From assembly GCA_963921195.1 (NCBI GenBank), contig OY992537.1, positions 144,842,275-144,906,274 on the forward strand: a stretch of DNA of 64,000 bases, given 5' to 3'. This stretch comes from Pegoplata infirma (lineage: Eukaryota > Arthropoda > Insecta > Diptera > Anthomyiidae). Shown piece by piece: positions 1 through 10,797 of this stretch. The notes below the pieces were generated by a model. It ran no database searches. It was not told where the DNA came from and was given only the letters and a program-made list of their open reading frames with translations. Every line of letters starts with the position of its first letter. Positions within the stretch are counted from its first letter, which is position 1. Position numbers and translations under genes: made by a program.

Positions 1-34
1 AAGTCTTTTCATATCACTTTTCTATTTTAACTTA

Positions 35-459
35 AGGCGTGTTTTTTTCGAGTTTTTTTATATGTAACTACTTGTAAAAAAACGGTATCACTACTTAACT
101 TTACTATTTTTGGCATCACTTTTTTTCTTTGAAATGTACTTGGTATCACTTTATGTTTATTATTTTTTATTAAACTTATTTTTATTTAATTTATAAAATT
201 GATTACATCATTGAAACACTTATTTTTTTGTTGAAAATTTAAATTAATCAAACTTATTTTTGGATTTGTTTTTATTTTTTATTTGACTTTTCAAAATAAA
301 AAAACAGTGTTGGTAAGTGATATAAACGAAAATTTCAAGATTTGGCACCACTTTTATAAATACCTAACTTTTAAGAATATAAAAATATTCCTACTTATGA
401 AGTGTATATCTACTTAAATTTGTATGGGAATTTTATAACAAATTCGAAAAAACACACCT
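35..459. mobile_element. PIF/Harbinger-like MITE (AGGCGTG family), copy 1
   Basis: Terminal inverted repeats are AGGCGTGTTTTTTTCGAG on the left and, read from the other end, AGGTGTGTTTTTTCGAAT. A TTA trinucleotide lies directly outside both ends (32-34 and 460-462), the 3-bp T-W-A target typical of PIF/Harbinger. It is 425 bp with no coding capacity, so it is non-autonomous. A second, interrupted copy lies at 36991-38370 and a reversed fragment at 42716-42905. The superfamily is inferred from the target duplication only. Confidence 0.75.
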
Positions 460-462
460 TTA

Positions 463-1689
463 ATTAATATTTTAACTTAATTAACTGTCATTTAATTTTA
501 GATAATAATAGAAATTTTCTTATAATTTCACTGATTCTTTTTCAGAAGTTCAGATTGTTTATCTGAAATTAGCAGATTTTTCTGCTAAAATCAGAAGATT
601 TTCAATCTGAAATCCGCAGAAAATTCTGATGTCTTTAATAGTGCGTTTACATTGGAATTCTAATCTAGTAAATTGCGATTTTAATCTATTTTGTAATCTG
701 TACCGTTTACATTGGCATTTTCTACATTTGAGAAAATTAAGATTGGCATTTCTAATAACAAGTTGGTAATAAATGTGTGTGACTGCGTCAAAAGATAGCG
801 ACGGTAATTAGTCGTCGTATGATTAAGAAGGCCAGCGACGGCGTTTTTAAATAACAATATCGGCGGCACAAACATACTTTTGGTGTTTTTCAGTGTTGGA
901 AAATGGAAATAATAGAAATACAGTGTTGTATTTAACTTTACAAGATTGCGTTTGCCGATTAGAGTCTAAACTACTAGATTGAAAAAAATAAATTTGTATG
1001 GGCAATCTAATAGATTGAAACTGGATTGGAGCCACAATCTACTTTAAGCTAGCTTAGAGGACCAGTATAAAGGCACTATAAAGCTTTTTCTGCTGATTCG
1101 ATTAAGAGATTGTTTTAAAACCTAAGAATTCGTTTAAAAAGGTAAATATTTCAGAAATATCTCAAAACTATTTTTTTTCGGTAATTTTAGTAATTTAGAA
1201 TAACAAATCGGCAAAAAATAAAAGAATTTGGAAATTTCCTTGTGTAATTTTGGGGATTTCCGTTTTAAAATTTGGGAATATGAATAAAAATGAATCCGGC
1301 AACACTCCATAAATTCACTAAAACCATGTCTGCACAAACTGAAGTGAGGTTGTTGTCTAGAATAACTGTGTAGTTTAATAATATGGTAATGAGATGTCGC
1401 TCAAATCGAAAATAAAAAAAAAAAAATTTTAACAAAATTAAAATCGTGATATCTCAAAAACTAATTATTCGATTTTAAAAACTTTAACTTTTTTGAACTC
1501 AGCACAGGGAAATTAGTCAGAAAAGTGATATAAAAAGTCTTAAGTATGTATTTTTTTTTTTTTTTTTCGATTTACTCTAGGGTTCTGAAACTTTGACCGC
1601 GATGCGCCTCGTGATCCCGTGGTCCGATTTGGCCAAAAATTTCAGAATCGTATTTTTTGATCTAGTTTTACTATATTCCACCTACACTT
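463..1689. other. AT-rich non-coding stretch, no supported gene
   Basis: No convincing coding region is seen. Around 535-620 short CAGAT/ATCTG words repeat in both orientations. From about 645 to 1045 motifs such as GTTTACATTGG and AATCTA recur and may be the remains of an old inverted-repeat element, but I could not define its ends. Homopolymer runs occur near 1415 and 1550. Confidence 0.4.
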
Positions 1690-2995
1690 TTTTGAAATTC
1701 CAAAAAAAAAAATTAAAAAATCAGTCTAATATATATGTATTAGAGTTCGTTTGGCGACTATGTCACTTCATCTGTTTATCGGATATCATCATTTTTTTAA
1801 AGGATTTAGGGGAGCTAAAAAGAATGCCGGTATTTTTTTGGAAAAATTTTCACTCCTTGGGGTGGTTCAAAGCATCTGAAAACGCGGATTTTGAGCTGAT
1901 TTTTCTGCAGAGAAACAACGGCTGAATATATTGCAAATCTGATTTCACCAGTCGATTCTAGAGCAAAAATAAATACAATAGCAGTTTTTTTAACTCTTAA
2001 AAAAAGTTCCAATAAGCAACAGCAGGGGGCGGAAAAATCGATTTTTTTTAAAAAAAATTTAAATTATTTTTTTAATTGTGCACGATGAAGAGGCAGTTTT
2101 TGCTAAGAAAATTGGTACAAAAAGCACCTTTCTATCACAACCCATTAACAAGTTATAAAGCTTCAAAGTTTTTTTTCTAATGCCAAAATTATAAAACACT
2201 GACCTAAATTTGAAAATTTTTTGGATGGGTCAGCGGTCTGGACACTCATTTTCGATTTACCTCTTAATGCTGATTCCAAATCTGGTTTCCAAAGTTTTCC
2301 ATAATGTCAGGTTTTTGAGAAAATTGAGGTCAAAGTTCACAAAAAACGCATTTTGCTGCATTATTGAGAGCATGTTTTGTGATATTTTTGGATGATGTTC
2401 TAAGATCGTACATTTCGTTTTCGATTAACATTTCGATGCTGATTCTAAATATGGTTTTCAAATTTTTTTATCACGTTGTGTTTTCGAGAAAATTGAGGTC
2501 AAAGTTCTCAAAAAACGTGTTTTTGGCCATTTTTGAGAGCTTATAACTATTTAACGGGTTGTGATAGAACGGAAATTTTGGTACCATTTTGTTAAGCTGA
2601 AAATGTCCTTTAATCGTGCATATTTAAAAAATTAATTAAAAATAAAATGGAAAAATCTTATATTTCCGCCCTCTGTGGTGGGTTTTTGGAACTTTTTTTA
2701 AGAGTTCTAAAAATGGTCATTGTATTATTTTTTGCTGTAGAATCGACTGGTGATATCAGATTTGCGATATATTCAGCCGTTTTTGCTCTGCATAAAAAGC
2801 AGCTCAAAATCCTCGTTTTCAAATGCGTTGAACCACCCCAAAGAGCTAAAATTTTTCCAAAAAAATAGCGCCATTCTTTTTAGCTCCTCTAAATCCTTCA
2901 AAAAAATAATGATACCCGCAGATCAAATTTTCAAAATTAAGTCTAATATGTATATTAGAGTGAATCAAAAAAAAAGTTGATGATGTACCCCCCTC
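1690..2995. repeat. Foldback element with arms of several hundred bp
   Basis: Sequence at about 1700-2160 reappears in reverse complement at about 2520-2990. Examples are the block around 'GGATTTAGGGGAGCTAAAAA' (1802) against 'CTTTTTAGCTCCTCTAAATC' (2877), and 'TATCACAACCCATTAACAAG' (2132) against an inverted form near 2550. The central part holds two diverged tandem units (about 2250-2395 and 2410-2540) sharing 'AAATTGAGGTCAAAGTTC'. No transposase is visible. Short ORFs inside read across the repeat and are not supported as genes. Confidence 0.65.
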
Positions 2996-2999
2996 AAAA

Positions 3000-3452
3000 T
3001 TAACTTTGACATGTTTTATGAAGATTTACAAAATCTTTGGGCTCTAGCGATCTCCCGTGATCTCCCGTGAGCTAAACCGCGTCAAAAAAGGGTCCAAAAA
3101 TGGTATTATTCATGAATAAAAAATTCAGTAAATTTTTTGTTGTCCAATGAATGACCAAATATAATAGATATTTAGGAATTCCTTGATTCTGCATTAAAAC
3201 ATTTTAAAAATCTAACCACAGACTCGAGATAACGAGATGTTTGTGTCAGTTTTTGATGCTTTTCAATTCGATTTTACTGAAAACTTAAATAACTTTGGTA
3301 TTTTTTGCCCGATTTTCACTTCTAATTTAACTGCACTGTCCTTAACTGCACTGTCTTACTTTTTTATAACATTTACTTCGACATCATTAAAAAACATTTT
3401 ATAACCAAAAAAAGCGTATATTTGTGCAGGAAACACTTTTATTTAAGTGCGT
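3000..3452. other. AT-rich non-coding stretch
   Basis: No gene or structured element is recognised. A tandem doublet of GATCTCCCGTGA occurs near 3050 and a short doublet AACTGCACTGTC near 3330. Confidence 0.35.
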
Positions 3453-3611
3453 ATGATACTTGCTTGTTTCAAGTTACTTGTTGCTGCATTTATTAGGGTT
3501 TTTCTATAAAAATTTCGATAACTTAAACCAAAAATTTTGAATTTATCGAAATTCCCATAGAAAAACCCTAATAAATGCAGCAACAAGTAACTTGAAACAA
3601 GCAAGTATCAT
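3453..3611. repeat. Near-perfect 159-nt hairpin (69-nt arms)
   Basis: The arm at 3453-3521 is the reverse complement of 3543-3611 except for about three adjacent mismatches, with a 21-nt loop. RNA from either strand would form a long, nearly continuous duplex. It could be a small palindromic MITE or a hairpin small-RNA locus. No target duplication could be fixed, and no promoter signal was identified. Confidence 0.7.
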
Positions 3612-4173
3612 AAAGGCATAAATACATTTGTCCACAATTAATTTAACCCATGCATGATCAAAATATTTTGGCAAACATTTTTAAAAAATTGTTTGCCGAA
3701 ATTATTGAAAGCTTGTTGTAATACTTTAAAAAAATAAAATAAAAAAAGTTTTTGCTTATCTAGACGTGCTTATAATTATCAAATAATAATTACGTGTAAA
3801 ACTTTCCCGGTCAAATTTTTATTTCGGAATTTGTATGTGCAAATAAATTTTAGAAATAAAATATAAACCAATTTTCTCTTAATCGCATGTATTGGTGCAA
3901 AAAACGCATCTAATAAATTATTTTTTATTTAACCCATTCATGACCAATTAAAAAAAAAAATGTGGAAAAAATTTAAGTCCAGTCGTAATACTTAAAAAAA
4001 ATAATATAATTGATATTTTTTTGACACATTTGCTCATTTAAAATATTTGGGGTTGGCATATAAGTAGCAGAGAAGGTAAAATCACATGCTATGTGTGTGA
4101 TGTGCTTGCATACGTAGAATTTCTGTATTAAAAATCATGTTTATTTGTTTTTTCTTGAGTCTAGTTAGCAGAA
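3612..4173. other. AT-rich non-coding stretch with a weak direct repeat
   Basis: 'AACCCATGCATGA' near 3646 and 'AACCCATTCATGA' near 3931 begin diverged direct repeats about 285 bp apart, each followed by a TAATACTT-A(n) segment. Nothing coding is supported. Confidence 0.35.
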
Positions 4174-4180
4174 GTGTGGC

Positions 4181-4480
4181 CACAGACTAAATACAGACTC
4201 GACAGTAGAGTTTAATAAGAAAAAATGGGGAAAAACTAAGCGATTTTAGGAGAAAACACAGCGGTCTTTAGTCCGTTTTACGCTTACATGGCAACACTTT
4301 CTACGACTTAGGAGTGAGTGAAACAACAAAAACCGATCTGGCATCCATTTTTCTTATGGCGCGTTATATTAGCTTTCTCTTTCTAACCTTAATCGTAGAA
4401 TAATTTGAAAACATTAACCATATGGTTAAAAAATACTTTTTTGACACCTGTCATATATGTCGAGTCTGTATTAGTCTGTG
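4181..4480. mobile_element. 300-bp MITE, TIR CACAGACTAA, 7-bp flanking repeat
   Basis: The ends read CACAGACTAAATACAGACTC and, from the right, CACAGACTAATACAGACTCG. GTGTGGC lies immediately outside both ends (4174-4180 and 4481-4487), consistent with a 7-bp target duplication. The boundary is ambiguous by a base or two because the TIR and flank share GTGG. The superfamily is not assigned. Confidence 0.7.
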
Positions 4481-4494
4481 GTGTGGCTGTGTGA

Positions 4495-4695
4495 TTGTGT
4501 TTTTATACCCTCCAACCACAGTATGGGTGTATACTAGGGATGCCAAACGGGAAATCCGAAATCCCGGGATTCTTTGGGATTGATAAATCCCGAATCCCGG
4601 GATTTATTTTCAATTTTTCAATCCCTGGATTTTTCGGGTTTTAGCGGGATTGACAAATCCCGAAAAATCCCGAGATTTCGGAATTTTTTGTCAAA
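4495..4695. repeat. AAATCCCG-rich terminus of a hAT-like element
   Basis: A short run resembling a widespread fly repeat ('TATACCCTCCAACCACAG') is followed at 4535 by TAGGGATGCCAAACGGGA and then many copies of AAATCCCG in both orientations. A related block ends at 30661, where the reversed end reads CTAGGGCTGTCAAACGGGAT. TAGGG...CAAAC ends with subterminal repeats resemble hAT termini. The other end was not found. Confidence 0.45.
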
Positions 4696-4866
4696 TTTTG
4701 TAGCCAAAATATATTATTTCTCCAGTGCTCGTTGTCCGGTGTTGACAAAATGGATATCGTTTGAAAGGTGTTTGAAATATCTTTCAAATAAGGCAAGTTG
4801 GGCATAATTTCTCTTATTCTTTTGTAGTATAATTTAATTTTTAGAGCGTATTACTTAATATACAGA

Positions 4867-5065
4867 AGGGTGAATCAAATTTTCCTTTTTTCAAATTTAA
4901 AAATCGTCGGAGTCAGGGTTTCTTTTTTGACTTGAAAATCGGAAAATCCGAACAAATTGAATCATTTTTTACTTTGTTTGAAACTTTTCTATTTTCATGT
5001 CTAAAAGGAACCCTACAGGTCCAAACGATTTTGAAATTCGAACAAAGGAAATTTTTTTTCACCCT
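4867..5065. mobile_element. Short inverted-repeat element (AGGGTGAA ends)
   Basis: AGGGTGAATCAAATTTTCC at the left end matches the reverse complement of GGAAATTTTTTTTCACCCT at the right end. It is about 200 bp and non-coding. I could not determine an unambiguous target duplication. Confidence 0.5.
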
Positions 5066-5099
5066 AATATAGAGTAAGCTGCCGATTTATGCATATGAC

Positions 5100-8000
5100 A
5101 ACATTTTTAAGAAGCAGTTAGATATTGCCGAGAGTTTAATTTATAAGGGAGGATTTAGGGGAATTTGCATTGCAAGTAAAGGTGGAAAGTTCTTGATTGC
5201 CATTCACTTGGGAGTGGCCAGGAACGATTCCTTTGTTGCATTGTCAATGCAGCTCACGACCTCCGGCTTTAGGCCAGGTATTCCCCGGGCAATGGCTTTT
5301 GGACACCCGTCCAAAGCTAGCGAATGTGAGAAGGCATCCTGCCTGGAGGATAGCTGGCAACCCAAGCACCAGGATCGGTTGCGGAAGCCTAATCAGCTAC
5401 TTCATCCTAAAACTAATTGATTAACGAAACCACAACAAATGAAATAAAACGATATGATCTACCGATGAAAACCTTTAGCATGAAAACCCGGACAAGATTT
5501 GGAACATGGAATGTTAGAACGCTAATGGAGGAATCACGCCTGGCTCAATTGAGCAAAGAATTTATGAGTTACAACTTATTATTTTTGGGCATAAGTGAAA
5601 TGAGATGGCCTGATTCAGGAGAAACTACAACAACAAACGGACTTCACCTTTTGTATTCTGGTAAACCCGCCAACGAAAAACGATCATCTGGTGTTGGTTT
5701 TCTTCTCTCCAGGGAAGCACATAAAGCTCTTATTAGCTGGAAACCATACTCTGACCGCATAATTGCCATTAGATTACGCACACGCGCCAGAAACCTTACA
5801 TGCATCCAATGTTATGCACCTACAGAAGTCTCCGATTTTGACGTGAAAGAAGAATTCTATAGCCTTCTTGATCGAGCAATCACATCTTCAAATCGTGGTG
5901 ATATACTGGTAGTAATGGGCGACTTCAATGCTCAAATAGGCTCAGATAACACCGGCCTGGAAAGTATCATGGGTGTACATGGCTTGGGCCAAAGATCCGA
6001 AAGCGGGGAATTATTTATGAATATGTGCGCAGAAAATAATCTGGTAATAGGGGGCACACTGTTCCCACACAAACCAAAACACAAAATAACATGGGTATCA
6101 CCCGACCATGTTACAGAGAACCAAATAGACCATATAGCTATCTCTAGAAAATGGCGTGGTTCTTTGTTGGATGTGCGAAATAAAAGAGGTGCTGATGTAG
6201 CCAGTGACCATCATCTACTCATCGCAAGTGTGCGCATAAAGATAGCGGCTATAAAAAGAAAGACCCACGTATATCTAAGAGATTCGATGTTAGTAGACTG
6301 AAAATCCCATCAGTCGCATCGAACTTTTCTAATGCCATAAATGAATCGTTGACGTCAACACCTCAAGATCAACGAAGGGATTGGATAGTTACAAAAAATA
6401 TACTAGTGAATGCTGCCACTGAACATATAGGTCTCAAAGAAAATAAACGTAAAGAATGGCTATCTGAAGAGACATGGACAATAATTAATTAAAGAAAGAA
6501 ACTTAAAGCTGCACTTAACTCTGCAAAAACGCGAAGTGAAAAGTCGACTCTTCAAAACCAACATGCAAGCCTAGATCGTAAAGCAAAACGCAGTGCCCGC
6601 AAAGACAAACGCGCATGGACGAATGCCATAGCCAAAGAGGCTCAAGCAGCGGCAGAGACGAACCGCACCAGTGACTTGTACCGACTCATCAAGAAGTTAT
6701 CAAGTAACAGCTACTCAGTCACAGGTAAACCAGTGAAAGACAACTCTGGCACACTAATCACGTCCAAAGACGAACAGCTTGAACTTTGGGCTACACACTT
6801 CTCTGAAATGTTCGCCCCACGCCCACAAGAAACTGCACCTATATGTAGCTGCGTCAATCACAACACACGACCAAATATCAGTATTACCCCTCCAGTAATG
6901 TCTGATATTGTACAAGCCGTAAAAGCGCTTAAAAACAACAAAAGTCCGGGCAACGACAACATATCTCCAGAGCTCCTTAAGTTAAACTCCAGAATGAGCG
7001 CAGAACTTATTTTTCCCATTATTGAGGAAATCTGGTTATCAGAGATAATTCCAGACGAGCTAAAAGAAGGTATTATAGTGAAGATCCCCAAGAAGGGCGA
7101 CTTAAGAAATCGTAACAACTGGCGGGGCATCACACTATTAAGTATGATCAATAAAGTTTTAGCCCACGTTATAACTAAGAGGTTATCGGACTCTTTAATG
7201 CCAGATTTAAGAAGACAACAGGCTGGTTTTTGCCCCAACAAGTCATGCGTTGATCACATTAACTCACTAAGAGTAATAGTAGAGCAGTCAGTTGAATGGC
7301 GATCTCCTCTTTACCTTATATTTATCGATTTTGAAAAGGCATTTGACACCCTGGCACATGATGTGATTTGGAATGCTCTTGAGTGTAAAGGCGTCACACG
7401 TAAACTTATCCAACTTATAAAATGCCTATACACAGGAGCAAGTTGCCGAATTCTACACGATGGCATGCTTAGCCGTAAGATTGAGGTTGGTACAGGCGTT
7501 CGTCAAGGGTGTATAATGTCACCACTGCTCTTTAATATCGTGCTAGATATTGTAATGCAGCACGCAATGGTGGGCAACCGAGGAATCGTATGGGGTTTAA
7601 CGAGCGATTGGAGGACCTCGAATACGCAGATGAAATATGCCTCCTTTCTCACAGCCACACTGATATGTCCACAAAATTGAAACGACTTATAGACATATCA
7701 GAGAAGGCGGGGCTCAAGATAAATATAAAAAAGACAAAAGTCATGCGTATTAACTCCGAAAACGTAAATTCCTTCCTGGTAAATAATGAAACATTAGAAG
7801 AAGTCGATACATTCTGCTATCTCGGAGCCATTATCAATCGAACTGGAGGATCTAGCGAAGATATTGCTAGTCGAATAAAAAAGGGCACACAATCCTTTGG
7901 TCAGCTCAATAAAGTGTGGAAATCGTCCACAATATCACGTCGTATTAAAATTAATATATTCAACTCCAACGTAAAATCAACGTTGTTATATGGATGCGAA

Positions 8001-8419
8001 ACTTGGAACGCTGCCTCCCGAGACATTAAATCCTTGCAAGTTTTCGTTAACAAATGTCTTCTACGAATCTTCTGGCCACGAACTATTTCGAACATCAACC
8101 TGTGGCGCGAAACAATGCAAACACCGCTGTGCGTAGAAATACAGAGAAGAAAGTGGAATTGGATCGGAGATACACTCCGCAAACAACCGTCCGATATTGC
8201 CCGAAATGCTATTGAATGGAACCCTCAGGGAAGTCGTAGAACGGGGCGACCAGCTCATACGTGGCGAAGACAAATCGACTCCGAGATAAGAAAAATGCGT
8301 AAAAGCTGGAGCGAAGTAAAAAACATAGCGATTGATAGATCTGAGTGGAGGAAGTTTGTTGAGGCCCTATGCTCCTTATATGATCGAAGGGAATATATAT
8401 ATATATATATATATATATA
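5100..8419 (+). mobile_element. RTE/BovB-like non-LTR retrotransposon, copy 1 (decayed)
   Basis: A relatively GC-rich leader (about 5100-5416) is followed by an apurinic-endonuclease domain, a reverse transcriptase and a very short 3' end running into (TA)n at about 8391-8419. Very short 3' regions with simple-repeat tails are typical of RTE elements. The Helitron at 8420-15906 begins inside this TA tail. A second copy, truncated at its 5' end and on the other strand, lies at 20357-22007 and also ends in (TA)n. The 5' boundary is approximate. Confidence 0.8.
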
Positions 8420-8423
8420 CTAG
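5417..8423 (+). pseudogene. RTE-like endonuclease / reverse transcriptase, frameshifted
   Basis: The first open segment (5417-6301) is an APE-type endonuclease that nicks target DNA for target-primed reverse transcription. It shows WNVRT (residues 31-35), ISEMRW (59-64), GDFNAQIG (168-175) and a C-terminal SDHH. Reading continues in another frame from about 6260 to 7600 with RT motifs FIDFEKAFD and GVRQGC, then in a third frame from 7590 to 8423. Breaks seen: a frameshift near 6250-6270, an in-frame TAA at 6490-6492, and a one-base loss near 7600 relative to the 20-22 kb copy. The RT catalytic YADD box reads YADE here, so the active site is damaged as well. The overlapping 5193-5424 reading frames are leader sequence, not separate genes. 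Confidence 0.85.
8391..8419. repeat. (TA)n 3' tail of the RTE-like element
   Basis: Alternating AT follows the last codons of the LINE and is the site where the Helitron inserted. The second RTE-like copy ends in a similar tail at about 20333-20348. Confidence 0.8.
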
Positions 8424-8489
8424 CTGTTTTGCACCCGGCGTTGCCCGGGTTAAAAAATATTATGTAATGAATGAGTTTTTTATTAGTCA

Positions 8490-10342
8490 ATTTATTTACT
8501 TCTTCGTGACTTTTCACTGGTTAATATAAACCTATTCATGAGGTTTGGTCGATTTTTTTTCGATTTTGCTTAGCGTCGGGAACATGGTGTGTAAGTGTTC
8601 CTCCATCATGGGAACAAACCTAATATTAATGTATTTCATTAATGGCTTTTAGAAGGAACCTATAGTTCCCTCCGCGGTTAGAACTTTATGTAGTGAAAAC
8701 ATCAATAAAGGCAAAACTTTCACTGTAGTTGAAGTGGGTGTGGCATTTAACGCATTTAGTTCAATTTTGGTCTCATGTGACCTATATATAGTTCCCCTAT
8801 TGGTTAGCACGTGAAGAAAATTGCAACTAAATTTTCTCAGCAGACATAACTCTCACTAAAGTACAAAGATGCGTGCCATTATATGCCTTTTTATCAATCG
8901 CTGTTAAATATTGGCTATATCACAATTTGTGTTAGAATTTTCATTGAAATCGGCTCAACTGTTTTCAGGTTCTGGTATAGCAAATAATTCGCATTCAGTT
9001 AGTTCTAACAGTAGTGTTTATAGGAGTTGGAATAGCGTTCTGTATATAACAAATTGACGTGGCATTTTACTCCCATTTGTCTAATCGCGGGCTAATATGG
9101 CATATCGTTTAACAGGAAAAAATATTTTTTAATTTAATACAAAGGGGTGCGGCATTTTAAGCCCCGTTTCCCGATCGCCACGGTAAATATCATCTGTGGT
9201 GAAAATTTAATTAAAATTTGTTTCACCGTCAACGCGTGTGTACGGATCGGGCCGAAATAAATTTGATTGTATTGCAAAGGGACGTGGCAATTCACGCCTC
9301 TGTCTGGACGGGTCTATAGTTTCCGCCTCAATAAGTACTAACTAACTGTCGTAAAAATTATAATAACCGTTTAAACGTGATTATGGAAAGGCAGAATAAA
9401 CTTTCAGCACATTGCAAAAGGCGTGGCAGTTGACACATACTAAAGTGCCCGCCTCTGTTAGTACTATCTATGGAAAAAATGTTGTTAAAATCGGTTTAGT
9501 CGTTTAAGCGTTATTAAGGAACAGACAGAAACACTTTCAGTATAGTACAAAGGCGCGTGTCAATTTACGCCCCTTTGTCCAAACGCGCTCTATTTTAATC
9601 TATAGTTCCCGCCATAGAGTATACATAGAGGCGAAGGTGTCAAAAACTAAGTTGTCAAAGTACAACTTGTATGCATGTATTTGTTGTCAAAGTACGACTG
9701 GTAAACATGTGGTGAATTCACATCGACAACGTACGCGTGAGAAATTAGAAAATGATAGCAATATTGTTTTTTCTTTCAACTTCGCCTCTATGTTTCTCAA
9801 TGGTTCCCGCCTAGGTAAGTACTTACTATCTGTGGTAAAAATTTCATGCTATCGGTTTAGCAGTTTATGCTAGATTACGGAACAGGCAGAAATAGCGTTC
9901 AATTAAATAAAAAGGGGCGTGCTATTTTATTTATTTTTTTTAAATCGGTATGGTTGTTTAAGCTTGATTACGGAACATGCAGAAAAAACTTTCAGTATAG
10001 TAAAAAGGGGCGCGACATTATTTCTATTATAATTTTTAGTTTCCGGCTCGGTTAGTACATACTATCTTTGGTAAAAACTTCACATAACTTCGGTTAATAC
10101 TATCTGTGGTGAAAATTTCATAAAAATCAATTTAGCTGTTTAAGCGTAATTGCGGAAAAGGCAGAAATAGCTTTCAGTGTAACAAAAATGTGCTTGGCAT
10201 TTTACGCCCCTTTTTTCGATCGCCCTCTATTGTGGCTCATAGTTTTCGCTATCGGTGGTGAAAATTTAATGAAAATCGGTTTAGCCGTTTTTCCGTTATT
10301 GCCGGACAGGCAGATAAAGCTTTAGCATGGTACAAAGGGGCG
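8490..10342. repeat. Diverged copies of the Helitron's internal ~160-bp tandem unit
   Basis: Decayed copies of the unit (AAAGGGGCGTGGCATTTTACGC plus 'GGTGAAAATTT' and 'AATCGGTTTAGC' blocks) recur near 9145, 9279, 9416, 9551, 9910, 10005, 10185 and 10333. They are much less alike than the copies at 15076-15876. Small ORFs here are not supported. Confidence 0.65.
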
Positions 10343-10370
10343 CACAGTGAGACAACGCCGGCATTAAATA
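10343..10370 (+). promoter_or_regulatory. Transib left end: heptamer - 12 bp - AT-rich 9-mer
   Basis: CACAGTG (10343-10349), a 12-bp spacer (10350-10361), then CATTAAATA (10362-10370). The heptamer equals the RAG recombination-signal consensus. The 9-mer does not match the RAG nonamer ACAAAAACC but resembles the 9-mer at the other end. Confidence 0.7.
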
Positions 10371-10439
10371 CAAGGAGTCATTGTAGAGCTCTGAAATTTT
10401 GCACAGGTTATTTTTGAGACAATTCAAGTTTAAAAAAAA

Positions 10440-10790
10440 AAAAAATGAGAAAATCCGCCCACTTTTACGCCCACCTCCCATACAATCGAAATTTGTAAAA
10501 TGCCGTATTGTCCGTAATACTTTAGGTATAACTTTCAATTTTGGTATACTTGAATGTTATATTGTTACAAACATTATCGGAAAAAATTTTTAACTTTGGC
10601 CCACTTTTACCCCCACCCCCCATACAACCTCAACATAAAAAGTGCCATATTTTCTAAAATATTTTCGGTACTACCTTTAAATTTGATATTACTGTAATTT
10701 ATATCATTTAAAATGTTTCATGCAAAAATTACAATAACACTCCCACTATTACGCCCACCTCCCATTGAAATGCAATAAAAAAGAAAAAAA
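10440..10790. repeat. ~142-bp tandem repeats inside the Transib 3' region
   Basis: CCCACTTTTACGCCCACCTC near 10458 recurs as related blocks near 10600 and 10742, each followed by CCCATACAA or a similar text. Three diverged units lie between the transposase stop codon and the left terminus. Confidence 0.6.
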
Positions 10791-10797
10791 AATTTGT

